From: Streptomyces erythrochromogenes
Lineage (GTDB): Bacteria; Actinomycetota; Actinomycetes; Streptomycetales; Streptomycetaceae
NCBI RefSeq assembly: GCF_036170895.1
Contig: NZ_CP108036.1
Coordinates: 5,201,501 to 5,265,500, forward strand
Reading direction: 5' to 3'
DNA length: 64,000 nt
Positions 15,568-23,823 of the stretch are shown here, one piece after another. The position numbers and the translations under genes were made by a program. The first letter of the stretch is position 1, and the number at the start of each line of letters is the position of its first letter. Below the pieces are notes generated by a model. The model did no database searches, was not told where the DNA came from, and saw only the letters and a list, made by a program, of their open reading frames with translations.

Positions 15568-15757
15568 TTGTGGTCGGCTGGGGTGGATGTGGCCGGTGGG
15601 GTGGGGGTTGACGTCTGCACCGTTCGGGCGTAAACCGGAACGACTCAGGCGTGGTGTGCGGTGAGGGCTCGCGCGTGCGTGGGAGGGTGCGGGCAGGTCG
15701 GGGTGATTGTCACCTCGTCCGACCATCGTCCTGTCCGGCGAGCAGCGAAGGTCTTCC

Positions 15758-16510
15758 ATGCGACTGCGCAAAGCCCTAGCCCTCACCGCCTTCCTCTCCG
15801 CCGTGTTGGCCGTCACCACCGCGCCCACCGCCGGCGCGGACATCGGCACCGGCGGCGGTGCCCGCCCCGCACCCGCGATGCCGTCCCGCGTCCAGGCCAC
15901 CTGCGGGGACGGCAAGAGTTCCGCCTTCCCCATCGGGGCGCGCATCCGCGGCGGCCCGGCCGTGTACCGCACCGGCGGCGAGCCGCAGACCTGGTACCTG
16001 GACCTGACCAACACCACCGACTCCGAGTGCACGGCCATCCACCCCGTCGTGGTCCTCACCGACAAGGCCCGCACCCTGCGCCCCGCCCACCTGCGGATGG
16101 AGTTCGACGCGCCGGGCGGCACCCTGCCCGCCGGCCTCGAACGCAGCGACCGCGACGAGATCATCGCCGTCTTCGACGGCGGCGACGCCTTCCCCGGCTT
16201 CACCGTCGGCCCCGGCGGCACCCGCACCGTCAAGGTCTCCCTCGCCTTCGCCCCCGACGCCCCCACCGGTGAGGTCCTCGCCGACGCCGCCCTCGTGCAG
16301 CGCAAGGGCGACGACGGGGACTGGATCGGCGAGGCGGGCGGCTACCGCTTCTCCGTCGAGCAGTCCGAGGACTCCGTCGAGGGCGGCTCCCTCGCCCACA
16401 CCGGTCCCCGCGAGTGGGTGTACGGCGCGGGCGCCCTGGCCGCCCTCGCCGCGGGCGGCGGTCTCCTGCTGGGGGCCCGCCGGCTCCGCATCCGCGCCCG
16501 CGCGCACTGA
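15758..16510 (+). CDS. Secreted LAXTG surface protein (sortase substrate)
   Basis: 250 residues from ATG 15758. A Sec signal peptide (MRLRKALALTAFLSAVLAVTTAPTAGA) is followed by a beta-rich extracellular domain (~45-205, with one Cys pair C49/C91) and a complete cell-wall sorting signal: LAHTG at 212-216, a hydrophobic helix (VYGAGALAALAAGGGLLLGA) and a basic tail (RRLRIRARAH). LAXTG rather than LPXTG is the class E sortase motif, so it is a probable substrate of the sortase at 9910-10716. The extracellular domain is not recognised; binding or structural roles are possible. Monocistronic. Confidence 0.88.
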   Translation: MRLRKALALTAFLSAVLAVTTAPTAGADIGTGGGARPAPAMPSRVQATCGDGKSSAFPIGARIRGGPAVYRTGGEPQTWYLDLTNTTDSECTAIHPVVVLTDKARTLRPAHLRMEFDAPGGTLPAGLERSDRDEIIAVFDGGDAFPGFTVGPGGTRTVKVSLAFAPDAPTGEVLADAALVQRKGDDGDWIGEAGGYRFSVEQSEDSVEGGSLAHTGPREWVYGAGALAALAAGGGLLLGARRLRIRARAH

Positions 16511-16569
16511 CCCCGCCCGCGCCCGGAGTCCCGTACGGCGGCCGCGACCGCCCCGCATAGAGTCCCGTT

Positions 16570-17334
16570 GTGGAAAAGAACCTCCAGGGTCACCGCCCCG
16601 GCTCGCCCGTGCGGTCCGGCATCCCCGAGCACGGCCGCATCCCCAAGTACTACGCCGTCAAGGCCCGGATCGCCGAGCTCCTCGACGAGCTCGGCGAGGG
16701 CGGGACGCTGCCCACCGAGCGGGATCTGGCCGAGCGGTACGAGGTGTCCCGCGAGACCGTCCGCCAGGCCCTGCGCGAGCTGCTGCTGGAGGGCCGGCTG
16801 CGCCGCTCCGGCCGGGGGACCGTCGTCGCCGGGCCCAAGCTGGAACAGCCGCTCTCCCTCGCCAGCTACACCGAGGGCGTGCGCCGCCAGGGCCGCCGCC
16901 CGGGCCGGCAGCTGATCGGGCTGGAGCAGTTCCCCTGCCCGCCCGACCTCGCGCCCGGCATCGGGGCCGAGCCCGGTGAGCCCGTCTGGCACCTGGAGCG
17001 GGTCCTGCTCGCCGACGACGAGCGCGTCGGCCTGGAGAGCACGTACATCCGGGTGGCCCGCGCCCCCCGGCTGAACGCCGATTTCCAGCCGGACTCCTCC
17101 TTCTACGGATACCTGCGCGACAGCCTCGGCATCTCCTTCGGGGAGGCCGACGAGAAGCTGGAGACCGTGCTCGCGACCCCCCGCGAGGCCCTGCTGATCG
17201 GCACCCCGCCGGCCCTTCCCATGCTGCTCATCCACCGCTTCTCGCGGGACCAGGAGGGCCGGCCCCTGGAACGGGTGCGTTCGCTCTACCGTGGTGACAG
17301 GTTCAGTTTCACGACCCGCCTGCGGGCCGAATAG
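16570..17334 (+). CDS. GntR/UTRA (HutC subfamily) regulator of phosphonate locus
   Basis: 254 residues from GTG 16570. A GntR winged helix (IPKYYAVKARIAELLDELGEGG, TLPTERDLAERYEVSRETVRQAL, ~25-75) is followed by a UTRA effector domain (~95-250: EPVWHLERVLLADDERVGLESTYI ... RSLYRGDRFSF). HutC-subfamily proteins, including DasR and PhnF, bind GGTCTAGACC-like palindromes. Such sites occur just downstream at 17391-17406 and 23722-23737, flanking the phosphonate genes. It is most probably their local regulator, repressing until a phosphonate or breakdown product binds. It is 148 nt upstream of the oxidase gene, same strand. Confidence 0.87.
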   Translation: MEKNLQGHRPGSPVRSGIPEHGRIPKYYAVKARIAELLDELGEGGTLPTERDLAERYEVSRETVRQALRELLLEGRLRRSGRGTVVAGPKLEQPLSLASYTEGVRRQGRRPGRQLIGLEQFPCPPDLAPGIGAEPGEPVWHLERVLLADDERVGLESTYIRVARAPRLNADFQPDSSFYGYLRDSLGISFGEADEKLETVLATPREALLIGTPPALPMLLIHRFSRDQEGRPLERVRSLYRGDRFSFTTRLRAE

Positions 17335-17390
17335 CCCAGCAGTAAACCACCCGCACCAACTGAAATGGGGCGAAGTGAAGTCACAAAAAG

Positions 17391-17406
17391 ATAACGGGTC
17401 TAGTCC
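17391..17406. promoter_or_regulatory. HutC/GntR-type operator upstream of phosphonate genes
   Basis: ATAACGGGTCTAGTCC: imperfect palindrome GGTCTAGTCC at 17397-17406, 77 nt before the FAD oxidase start. The first 11 bases are identical to the site at 23722. The decamer is also identical to the one before the chitinase gene. Confidence 0.65.
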
Positions 17407-17482
17407 AAGCGTCGAGGGTTGTTCACCGACGCGTCGCCGGACTGACCCTTCCGGGTCATGGTCCGCGCCCACCGTTGGCGGC

Positions 17483-18610
17483 GTGAGAGTCATAGTCGTC
17501 GGAGGCGGCGTGGTCGGCACCATGCACGCCTGGCAAGCAGTCGAACGCGGCCACGAGGTCGTCCAGATCGAGCGGGAGGCCGAGGCGCGCGGCGCCTCAC
17601 TGCGCAATTTCGGCCAGATCTGGGTCAGCGGACGGGCCGGGGGAGAGGAGCTCGACACCGCCCTGCGGGCCCGCGAGCTCTGGGAGCGCATCGGCGCGGA
17701 GGTGCCCGGCCTGGGCTTCCGAGCCATCGGCTCCCTCACCCCCGTCCGCAACGCCCGTGAGTACGCCGTCGCCGAGGCGGCCCTGGCCCGCCCGGACGCC
17801 GCCGCCCGCGGCTACGAACTGGTCGGCGCCGACGAGGCACGCAAGATCAACCCGGCCCTGCGCGGCGACTTCGAAGCCGCCCTGTGGTGCGGGCGGGACG
17901 CGGCCGTCGAACCGCGCACCGCCCAACTGCACCTGCGCGAAGCCCTGCGCGCCAAGGCCGGCGGCCGCTACACCTTCCTCCCCGGCCGCGAGGTCCGCGA
18001 GGTCACCGGCCCCGGAGCGGTCCGCGACGACCACGGCGACGTCCACCGCGGCGACGTCGTGATCCTCGCCACCGGCGCCTGGCTGTCCGGGCTGGTCCGC
18101 GAACTGGCCCCCGACCTGCCCGTGCGCCGGGTCCGGCTCCAGATGATGCAGACCGCCCCGCTCGGGGAGGACCTCACCACCTCCGTCGCGGACGCCGACA
18201 GCTTCCGCTACTACCCCGCCTACCGGTCCGCGGCCCTCGACGAGCTGAACGCCGGCCAGGCCCAGACGCCGATCGCCGCCGCGCACAAGATGCAACTGCT
18301 GATGGTCCAGCGCCGCGATGGCGGGCTGACCATCGGCGACACCCACGAATACGAGCACCCCTTCGCCTTCGACACCCTCGAGGACCCCTACGAGCACCTC
18401 ACCGAGGTCGTCGAGTCCTTCCTGGGCCGCCCCCTGCCGAAGATCAGGCACCGCTGGGCGGGCGTGTACGCGCAGTGCACGGACACCTCCCGCGTCGTCC
18501 ACCGCCAGCAGGTCGCCGACGGCGTCTGGCTGGTGACCGGACCCGGTGGGCGCGGCATGACCTGCTCGCCCGCCATAGCCGATACCACCGCGAACGAACT
18601 GGGCTGGTAA
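17483..18610 (+). CDS. FAD-dependent oxidoreductase of phosphonate loci (TIGR03364 type)
   Basis: 375 residues from GTG 17483. A D-amino-acid-oxidase-like fold: dinucleotide motif VIVVGGGVVGTMHAW at the N-terminus, RGASLRNFGQIW, and the C-terminal FAD-closing segment GVWLVTGPGGRGMTCSP. This subfamily occurs with AEP transporters and phosphonatase-like HADs. A flavin amine oxidase at this position would oxidatively deaminate AEP or an N-alkylated AEP to phosphonoacetaldehyde, the substrate expected for the next gene. That reaction is inferred from fold and neighbours. The stop is 5 nt before the next start, and all genes to 22483 overlap or nearly touch, so it opens the operon. Confidence 0.85.
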   Translation: MRVIVVGGGVVGTMHAWQAVERGHEVVQIEREAEARGASLRNFGQIWVSGRAGGEELDTALRARELWERIGAEVPGLGFRAIGSLTPVRNAREYAVAEAALARPDAAARGYELVGADEARKINPALRGDFEAALWCGRDAAVEPRTAQLHLREALRAKAGGRYTFLPGREVREVTGPGAVRDDHGDVHRGDVVILATGAWLSGLVRELAPDLPVRRVRLQMMQTAPLGEDLTTSVADADSFRYYPAYRSAALDELNAGQAQTPIAAAHKMQLLMVQRRDGGLTIGDTHEYEHPFAFDTLEDPYEHLTEVVESFLGRPLPKIRHRWAGVYAQCTDTSRVVHRQQVADGVWLVTGPGGRGMTCSPAIADTTANELGW

Positions 18611-18615
18611 CTCCG

Positions 18616-19365
18616 ATGACCGACACCGCCACCGACACCACCGACACCACCACCGACACCACCGACGTGACCGGCACCCCAGGCCCCCGCGGGCTGGTCG
18701 TCCTCGACATGGCCGGCACCACCGTCGCCGACGGCGGCCTCGTCGAGCGCGCCTTCGAGCGGGCCGCCGAGCGCCTCGGCGTCGAGCCCGGCACCCCCGA
18801 CCACACCGAGAAGCTCCGGTACGTACTCGCCACCATGGGCGAGTCCAAGATCTCCGTCTTCCGCCACCTCTTCGGTACGGAGGAACTCGCCCGGCGCGCC
18901 AACTCCGCCTTCGAGGAGGCGTACGCGGAGCTCGTCGACGGCGGCCTCGTCACCCCCGTCCCCGGCGCCCGCGCCGCGATCGAGGAGCTCCGCGCCGGGG
19001 GCCGGACCGTCGCCCTGACCACGGGCTTCGCCCGCGTCACCCAGGACGCCATCCTCGACGCCCTCGGCTGGCAGGACCTCGCCGACCTGACCCTCTGCCC
19101 CGCCGACGCGGGCGGCCGCGGCCGCCCCTACCCCGACATGGTGCTGACCGCGTTCCTGCGCACCGGCGCCGTGGCCGACGTGACCGACGTCGTGGTCGTC
19201 GGCGACACCGCCTACGACATGCTCAGCGGGCGGCGCGCCGGCGCCGGCACGGTGGCGGGAGTCCTCACCGGCGCCCACGACCGCGCGACGCTGACGCGGA
19301 ACGGTGCGACCCACGTCCTCGACTCCGTCGCCGAACTCCCGCACCTCCTCGCGGAGTCGGCGTGA
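18616..19365 (+). CDS. Phosphonatase-like HAD hydrolase
   Basis: 249 residues. HAD motif I is DMAGTT (31-36), the variant typical of phosphonoacetaldehyde hydrolases. The cap segment MGESK places K78 where PhnX has its Schiff-base lysine in MGxxK. Motif II is ALTTGFA, and motif III/IV is VVVGDTAYDML. The enzyme is expected to cleave the C-P bond of phosphonoacetaldehyde to acetaldehyde and phosphate. The first ~20 residues are a Thr/Asp low-complexity leader (DTTDTTTDTT) encoded by a GACACC-type repeat, and so are probably disordered. It overlaps the following ATPase gene by 4 nt. Confidence 0.87.
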   Translation: MTDTATDTTDTTTDTTDVTGTPGPRGLVVLDMAGTTVADGGLVERAFERAAERLGVEPGTPDHTEKLRYVLATMGESKISVFRHLFGTEELARRANSAFEEAYAELVDGGLVTPVPGARAAIEELRAGGRTVALTTGFARVTQDAILDALGWQDLADLTLCPADAGGRGRPYPDMVLTAFLRTGAVADVTDVVVVGDTAYDMLSGRRAGAGTVAGVLTGAHDRATLTRNGATHVLDSVAELPHLLAESA

Positions 19366-20411
19366 GCGGCATCCGCTTCGACGGGGTCAGCGTCGCCTAC
19401 GACGGCAACACCGTCCTGGACCGCCTCGACCTGACCGTCGAACCGGGCGAGGTGATGGCGCTCCTCGGCCCCTCCGGTTCGGGCAAGACCACCGCCCTGC
19501 GCGCGGTCGCCGGCTTCGTGCGGCCCGTCGCGGGCCGGGTGCTCATCGGCGGCCGGGACGTCACCGCGCTCCCGCCGCACAAGCGCGGCATCGGCATGGT
19601 CGTCCAGCAGTACGCGCTCTTCCCGCACATGCGGGTCGAGGACAACGTCGCCTTCGGCCTCAAGGCCCAGAAGGCGCCGAAGGCCGGGATACCCGCCCGG
19701 GTCGCCGAGGCCCTGGAGATGACGGGCATGGCGGCCTACGCCCGGCGCTACCCGCGCGAGCTGTCGGGCGGCCAGCAGCAGCGGGTCGCCATCGCCCGCG
19801 CCCTCGCCATCCGCCCCGGCGTGCTGCTGCTGGACGAACCCCTGTCCGCCCTCGACGCGCAACTGCGCTCGGGGATGCTCGCCGAACTGGCCCGGCTGCA
19901 CCGCGAACTGCCCGACGTGTCCATCCTGTACGTCACCCACGACCAGGTGGAGGCCCTCACCCTGGCCGACCGGATCGCCGTCATGGACCGGGCCCGCCTC
20001 CAGGACTGCGGGACACCGCAGGAGCTGTACCGGGCGCCGCGTACGGAGTTCACCGCGTCCTTCGTCGGCAACGCCAACCTGCTCCCGGTCACGGTGGCCG
20101 AGGGCGGCGCCGTCTTCGAGGGCCGCGCGCTGACCCTCGACCGCGGGCGCGCGGCGCCGGGCGCCGCGGCCACCCTGTGCGTACGTCCGCACCTGCTCGG
20201 ACTCGGCGCCGGACCCAACGCGCTGAGCGGCACCATCGCCGAGGTGCAGTGGCGGGGCTCGACGCACCGGCTGTACGTGGACGTCGACGGCCACCGGGTG
20301 AAGGCGGACCTCCCCGAACTGCGGGAGACCCCCGCGCTGGGGGACCGGGTCACCCTGCACTTCGAGCCGCGCGACGCCGTGCTGCTGGCGGCAGGAGTGA
20401 CCAGTGTCTGA
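19362..20411 (+). CDS. 2-aminoethylphosphonate-type ABC importer, ATP-binding subunit
   Basis: 349 residues from GTG 19362. Walker A is GPSGSGKTT, the signature LSGGQQQRVAIARAL, Walker B LLLDEP and the switch His in YVTHDQ. A C-terminal TOBE-like regulatory domain follows (VRPHLLGL, IAEVQWRGSTHRLYVD), as in CysA/PotA/PhnT importers. It energises the two permeases encoded next. With the phosphonate enzymes on one side and the cognate binding protein on the other, AEP or a related aminophosphonate is the likely substrate. It overlaps both neighbours (4 and 8 nt), implying translational coupling. Confidence 0.9.
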   Translation: MSGIRFDGVSVAYDGNTVLDRLDLTVEPGEVMALLGPSGSGKTTALRAVAGFVRPVAGRVLIGGRDVTALPPHKRGIGMVVQQYALFPHMRVEDNVAFGLKAQKAPKAGIPARVAEALEMTGMAAYARRYPRELSGGQQQRVAIARALAIRPGVLLLDEPLSALDAQLRSGMLAELARLHRELPDVSILYVTHDQVEALTLADRIAVMDRARLQDCGTPQELYRAPRTEFTASFVGNANLLPVTVAEGGAVFEGRALTLDRGRAAPGAAATLCVRPHLLGLGAGPNALSGTIAEVQWRGSTHRLYVDVDGHRVKADLPELRETPALGDRVTLHFEPRDAVLLAAGVTSV

Positions 20412-21699
20412 CGCCGCGCGGCGAGCCCTGCCGCCCCCACTGCCGGACTCCGCCGTGCCCGGCGAGCCCCCGCCCCCCGAACCGGAGTCCCCGGCCGTTC
20501 CCGTCCCCGGTCCGGCCCGCCCGGCCTCCGGCCGGGAGGGCGCCGACGTGGCCGCACCGTTCCCCGACCCGGCGGCCTGCGCCGTGCCCGGCGGGGTCCC
20601 GGTCCCTGGACGGGAGGGCGCCCGCGGGGCAGCCGTGGGCTCCGGGCCGGCGGGCCCGGGCCCGATCGGCGCCGCCGCATCCGCGCGGCGCAACGCGTGC
20701 CCGGTCGGCCCGGCCCCCGACCGCCCGTCCGGCGGGGCCGGACACGGGGCCGGACACGGAGCCGGACCGGCCGGTACCGCGGAGTTCGCGCCCGGTGCGG
20801 CACCGGCCCCCCGCCCGGAGGGCCCGGCTTCCGGCACGGCAGGGGGCACCGCGGCCCCGGAAGAGGCCCGGAAGGGGTGGGCGGTGCCGCGCAGCGTGTG
20901 GGCGCTGCCGCCCGTGGCCGCGCTCGCGCTGCTGTTCCTCTATCCCCTCGCCCTGGTCGTCCAGCAGTCCCTCACCCCCGACAACGGCGGCGGCGCCTTC
21001 GACGCCTACGCCCGCGTCTTCGGGTCGCGGGCCTTCCACGACGCCCTCGGCACCACCGTCTGGCTGGCCGTCGGAGCCACCCTCGGCTGCCTGGTCCTCG
21101 GGTTCACGCTCGCGCTGATCATCGCCTTCGTGCCGTTCCCCGGAGCCCGCGCCGTCGCGAAGTTCATCGACGTCTTCCTCTCCTTCCCCTCCTTCCTCAT
21201 CACCCTCGCCCTCCTCTTCCTCTACGGCACCGTCGGCATGGCCAACGGCCTCGTCACCGAGTTCACCGGCGCCGCCGAGGGGCCCTTCCACTTCCTCACC
21301 ACCCCCTGGGGCGTCCTCCTCGCGGAGATCACGTACTTCACGCCCTTCGTGATCCGCCCGCTCCTCGCCGCGTTCTCCCAGCTGGACACCGCCCAGCTGG
21401 AGGTCGCCGCGGGTCTCGGCGCCCGCCCCGCCCGCATCGTGCGGCAGGTGATCCTGCCCGAGGCCCTCCCGGCGCTCGGCGCCGGCGGCAGCCTCGTCCT
21501 CGTCATGTGCCTCAACGAGTTCGGGATCGTCCTGTTCACCGGGGCCAAGGACGTCACGACCCTGCCGATGCTCATCTACGGAAAGGCCATCCTCGAATCC
21601 GACTACCCGGCAGCCTGCGTGGTCGCCGTCGTCAACATCGCGATCTCCGTCGGCCTGTTCGGCCTCTACCGGGTGGTGAGCAAGCGTGCTGGTGCATAG
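20404..21699 (+). CDS. Aminophosphonate ABC importer permease 1
   Basis: 431 residues. The real permease occupies about residues 160-431: a first helix (LPPVAALALLFLYPLALVVQQSL), further helices, and the EAA loop DTAQLEVAAGLGARPARIVRQVILP typical of PotB/PhnU permeases. It carries an extraordinary ~155-residue N-terminal extension almost entirely of Pro, Ala, Gly and charged residues (PPPLPDSAVPGEPPPPEPES ... GHGAGHGAGPAG) that is absent from ordinary family members (~270-300 aa). The overlap of its start with the ATPase gene argues that this extension is really translated. It would lie in the cytoplasm. Confidence 0.87.
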   Translation: MSDAARRALPPPLPDSAVPGEPPPPEPESPAVPVPGPARPASGREGADVAAPFPDPAACAVPGGVPVPGREGARGAAVGSGPAGPGPIGAAASARRNACPVGPAPDRPSGGAGHGAGHGAGPAGTAEFAPGAAPAPRPEGPASGTAGGTAAPEEARKGWAVPRSVWALPPVAALALLFLYPLALVVQQSLTPDNGGGAFDAYARVFGSRAFHDALGTTVWLAVGATLGCLVLGFTLALIIAFVPFPGARAVAKFIDVFLSFPSFLITLALLFLYGTVGMANGLVTEFTGAAEGPFHFLTTPWGVLLAEITYFTPFVIRPLLAAFSQLDTAQLEVAAGLGARPARIVRQVILPEALPALGAGGSLVLVMCLNEFGIVLFTGAKDVTTLPMLIYGKAILESDYPAACVVAVVNIAISVGLFGLYRVVSKRAGA

Positions 21700-22483
21700 C
21701 AAGGCCGGGCGCTGGGCCGCCTGGAGCCTCTTCGGCCTCCTCTTCCTGCCGCTCTTCGCGCTGCCCCTGCTCGTCGTGGTCGCCGCGTCCTTCGCCACCC
21801 ACTGGTCCGGCGCCCTGCCCTCCGGCCCGACCACCGAGAACTACGCCGCCGCCGTGCGCGGCGAATCCCTCCAGGCCCTCACCACCAGCCTGGTCACCGC
21901 CGTCGTCGCCAGCCTGCTCGCGCTCACCGTCGGCACCTGGGCCGCGCTGGCCGGGGCGGCGCTGAAGAAGCGGGGCAGGCGGCTCCTGGACGCGCTGTTC
22001 ATGCTGCCCGTCGCCGTGCCGTCCGTGGTCGTCGGCCTCGCCGTGCTCGTCGCCTTCAGCCGCCCGCCCGTCCTGCTCAACGGCACGGCTTCCATCGTCG
22101 TCCTGGCCCACACCGTCCTCGTCACGGCGTTCGCCCACCAGTCGGTGTCGGCCGCGATCGTCCGGCTCGACCCCGCCTACGAGCAGGCGGCCGCCTCCCT
22201 GGGCGCCCGCCCCGCGTACGTGCTGTGGCGGGTCCGGCTCCCCCTCCTGCTGCCGTCCCTCACGGCCGCCGCCGGCCTCTGCTTCGCCCTGTCCATGGGC
22301 GAGCTCAGCGCCACGATGATGCTCTACCCGCCGGACTGGATGCCCCTCCCGGTCCGCATCTTCACCGCCACCGACCGCGGTTCGCTCTTCAGCGGCTCCG
22401 CCGTCGCGGTGGTCCTGATGGCCACCACCCTGCTGGTCCTGCTGGCCGTCTCCCGCGTCCGCACCAAGGCCTCGTACCGCTGA
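21686..22483 (+). CDS. Aminophosphonate ABC importer permease 2
   Basis: 265 residues from GTG 21686, overlapping the first permease gene by 14 nt. Six hydrophobic segments are evident, starting with AAWSLFGLLFLPLFALPLLVV. The cytoplasmic EAA loop is LDPAYEQAAASLGARPAYVLWRVRLP. It is of normal length, without the extension seen on its partner. With the ATPase and the lipoprotein it completes a PhnSTUV-like importer. The stop codon is itself the first unit of a decamer repeat array. Confidence 0.9.
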   Translation: MLVHSKAGRWAAWSLFGLLFLPLFALPLLVVVAASFATHWSGALPSGPTTENYAAAVRGESLQALTTSLVTAVVASLLALTVGTWAALAGAALKKRGRRLLDALFMLPVAVPSVVVGLAVLVAFSRPPVLLNGTASIVVLAHTVLVTAFAHQSVSAAIVRLDPAYEQAAASLGARPAYVLWRVRLPLLLPSLTAAAGLCFALSMGELSATMMLYPPDWMPLPVRIFTATDRGSLFSGSAVAVVLMATTLLVLLAVSRVRTKASYR

Positions 22484-22548
22484 CCCCCGCTGACCCCCGC
22501 TGACCCCCGCTGGTCCCCGCTGACCCCTGCTGATCCCGCTGACTCCCT
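22481..22548. repeat. Decamer tandem array in intergenic gap
   Basis: TGACCCCCGC repeated at 22481, 22491 and 22501, then degenerate copies (TGGTCCCCGC, TGACCCCTGC, TGATCCCGC, TGACTCCCT). It fills most of the 84 nt between permease 2 and the binding-protein gene. It contains stop codons every ten bases and starts with the stop of the permease. Confidence 0.85.
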
Positions 22549-22567
22549 TTCCCCGTGAGGAAGTTCC

Positions 22568-23665
22568 ATGTCCAGCACGCCCATGCCCAGAACCCTCCTG
22601 CTCCGCGGCGCCGCCGCCGTCACCGGCAGCCTCGCCCTCACCGCCTCCCTCACCGCCTGCGGCGGCTCCTCCCCGGCCGGCTCGGCCGACTCCAAGGGCG
22701 CCGAGAAGGTCGTCACCGTCTACAGCGCCGACGGCCTCAAGAGCGAGAAGGGCGACGGCTGGTACGACCGGGTCTTCGCCGACTTCACCAAGAAGACCGG
22801 CATCGAGGTCAAGTACGTCGAGGGCGGCTCGGGCGAGATGGTGCAGCGCGCCGTCCGCGAGAGGACCAACACCCAGGCGGACGTGCTGATCACCCTGCCG
22901 CCCTTCATCCAGCAGGCCGACGGCAAGGGTCTGCTCCAGTCCTACGTGCCCCAGGGCGCCGACAAGGTCAACGGCGCGGACAAGTCCACCGCGGGCAAGT
23001 GGACCTCGGTCGTCAACAACTACTTCGGCTTCGTCTACAACAAGAAGGAGCTCGCCGAGGCCCCCAAGACCTGGGAAGAGCTGCTGGACGCCCGCTACAA
23101 GGGCAAGCTGCAGTACTCCACGCCCGGCGTCGCGGGCGACGGCACCGCCGTCCTCATCAAGTCGATGCACGACTTCGGCGGCAAGGAGCCGGCGATGGAG
23201 TACCTGAAGAAGCTCCAGGCCAACAACGTCGGCCCGTCCTCCTCCACCAGCAAGCTCGCGCCCAAGACCGACAAGGGCGAGCTGCTCGTGGCCAACGGCG
23301 ACGTCCAGATGAACTTCGCGCAGTCCAAGTCCATGCCGAACCTGGGCATCTGGTTCCCCGCGAAGGAGGGCGGCAGGCCCACCACCTTCGCCCTGCCGTA
23401 CGCCGCGGGCCTGGTCGACAAGGCCCCGCACTCCGAGAACGGCAAGAAGCTCCTCGACCACCTGCTGAGTGAGGAGGCGCAGAGGCTGGTCAGCGAGGTG
23501 GGCGGCGGCTTCCCGGCCCGCAGCGACGTCAAGCCGACCGACGCCAACGCAGTCGAACTCACCAAGCTCATGACGGGTGTCGAGATATTCGAGCCGGACT
23601 GGGCCGACATCGACAAGAACCTCACCGCGTACGTCGACGCGTGGAAGTCGGCAACCGGAAGCTGA
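22568..23665 (+). CDS. Aminophosphonate ABC importer substrate-binding lipoprotein
   Basis: 365 residues. A lipoprotein signal peptide ends in the lipobox LTAC (Cys31), so the mature protein is anchored on the outer face of the membrane. The mature part is an iron/AEP-type periplasmic-binding fold: VVTVYSADGL, FADFTKKTGIEVKYVEGGSGEM, NNYFGFVYNKKELAEAPKTWEELLD, and the C-terminal AQRLVSEVGGGFPARSD. It lies 84 nt after the permeases, across the decamer array, with GTGAGGAAG as RBS. It delivers the substrate to the importer. A small hairpin (GGTTGC/GCAACC) follows the stop. Confidence 0.9.
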   Translation: MSSTPMPRTLLLRGAAAVTGSLALTASLTACGGSSPAGSADSKGAEKVVTVYSADGLKSEKGDGWYDRVFADFTKKTGIEVKYVEGGSGEMVQRAVRERTNTQADVLITLPPFIQQADGKGLLQSYVPQGADKVNGADKSTAGKWTSVVNNYFGFVYNKKELAEAPKTWEELLDARYKGKLQYSTPGVAGDGTAVLIKSMHDFGGKEPAMEYLKKLQANNVGPSSSTSKLAPKTDKGELLVANGDVQMNFAQSKSMPNLGIWFPAKEGGRPTTFALPYAAGLVDKAPHSENGKKLLDHLLSEEAQRLVSEVGGGFPARSDVKPTDANAVELTKLMTGVEIFEPDWADIDKNLTAYVDAWKSATGS

Positions 23666-23721
23666 CTGGTTGCTTCCAGGCAACCCTCCTGGCCACCCAC
23701 GACCGGCAGAGTGACTGATGC

Positions 23722-23737
23722 ATAACGGGTCTGGACC
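23722..23737. promoter_or_regulatory. Second HutC/GntR-type operator of the phosphonate locus
   Basis: ATAACGGGTCTGGACC: palindromic GGTCTGGACC at 23728-23737, sharing ATAACGGGTCT with the site at 17391. It lies ~87 nt before the secreted phosphatase gene, which places that gene in the same regulon. Confidence 0.65.
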
Positions 23738-23823
23738 GAGGACCGCACCTTCGGTCCGGGCCCGGCGCATGTCCCCAGCGCCTCTCCCCAGTGTCTTTCC
23801 CACGATCACTCCCGGAGGAGTTC

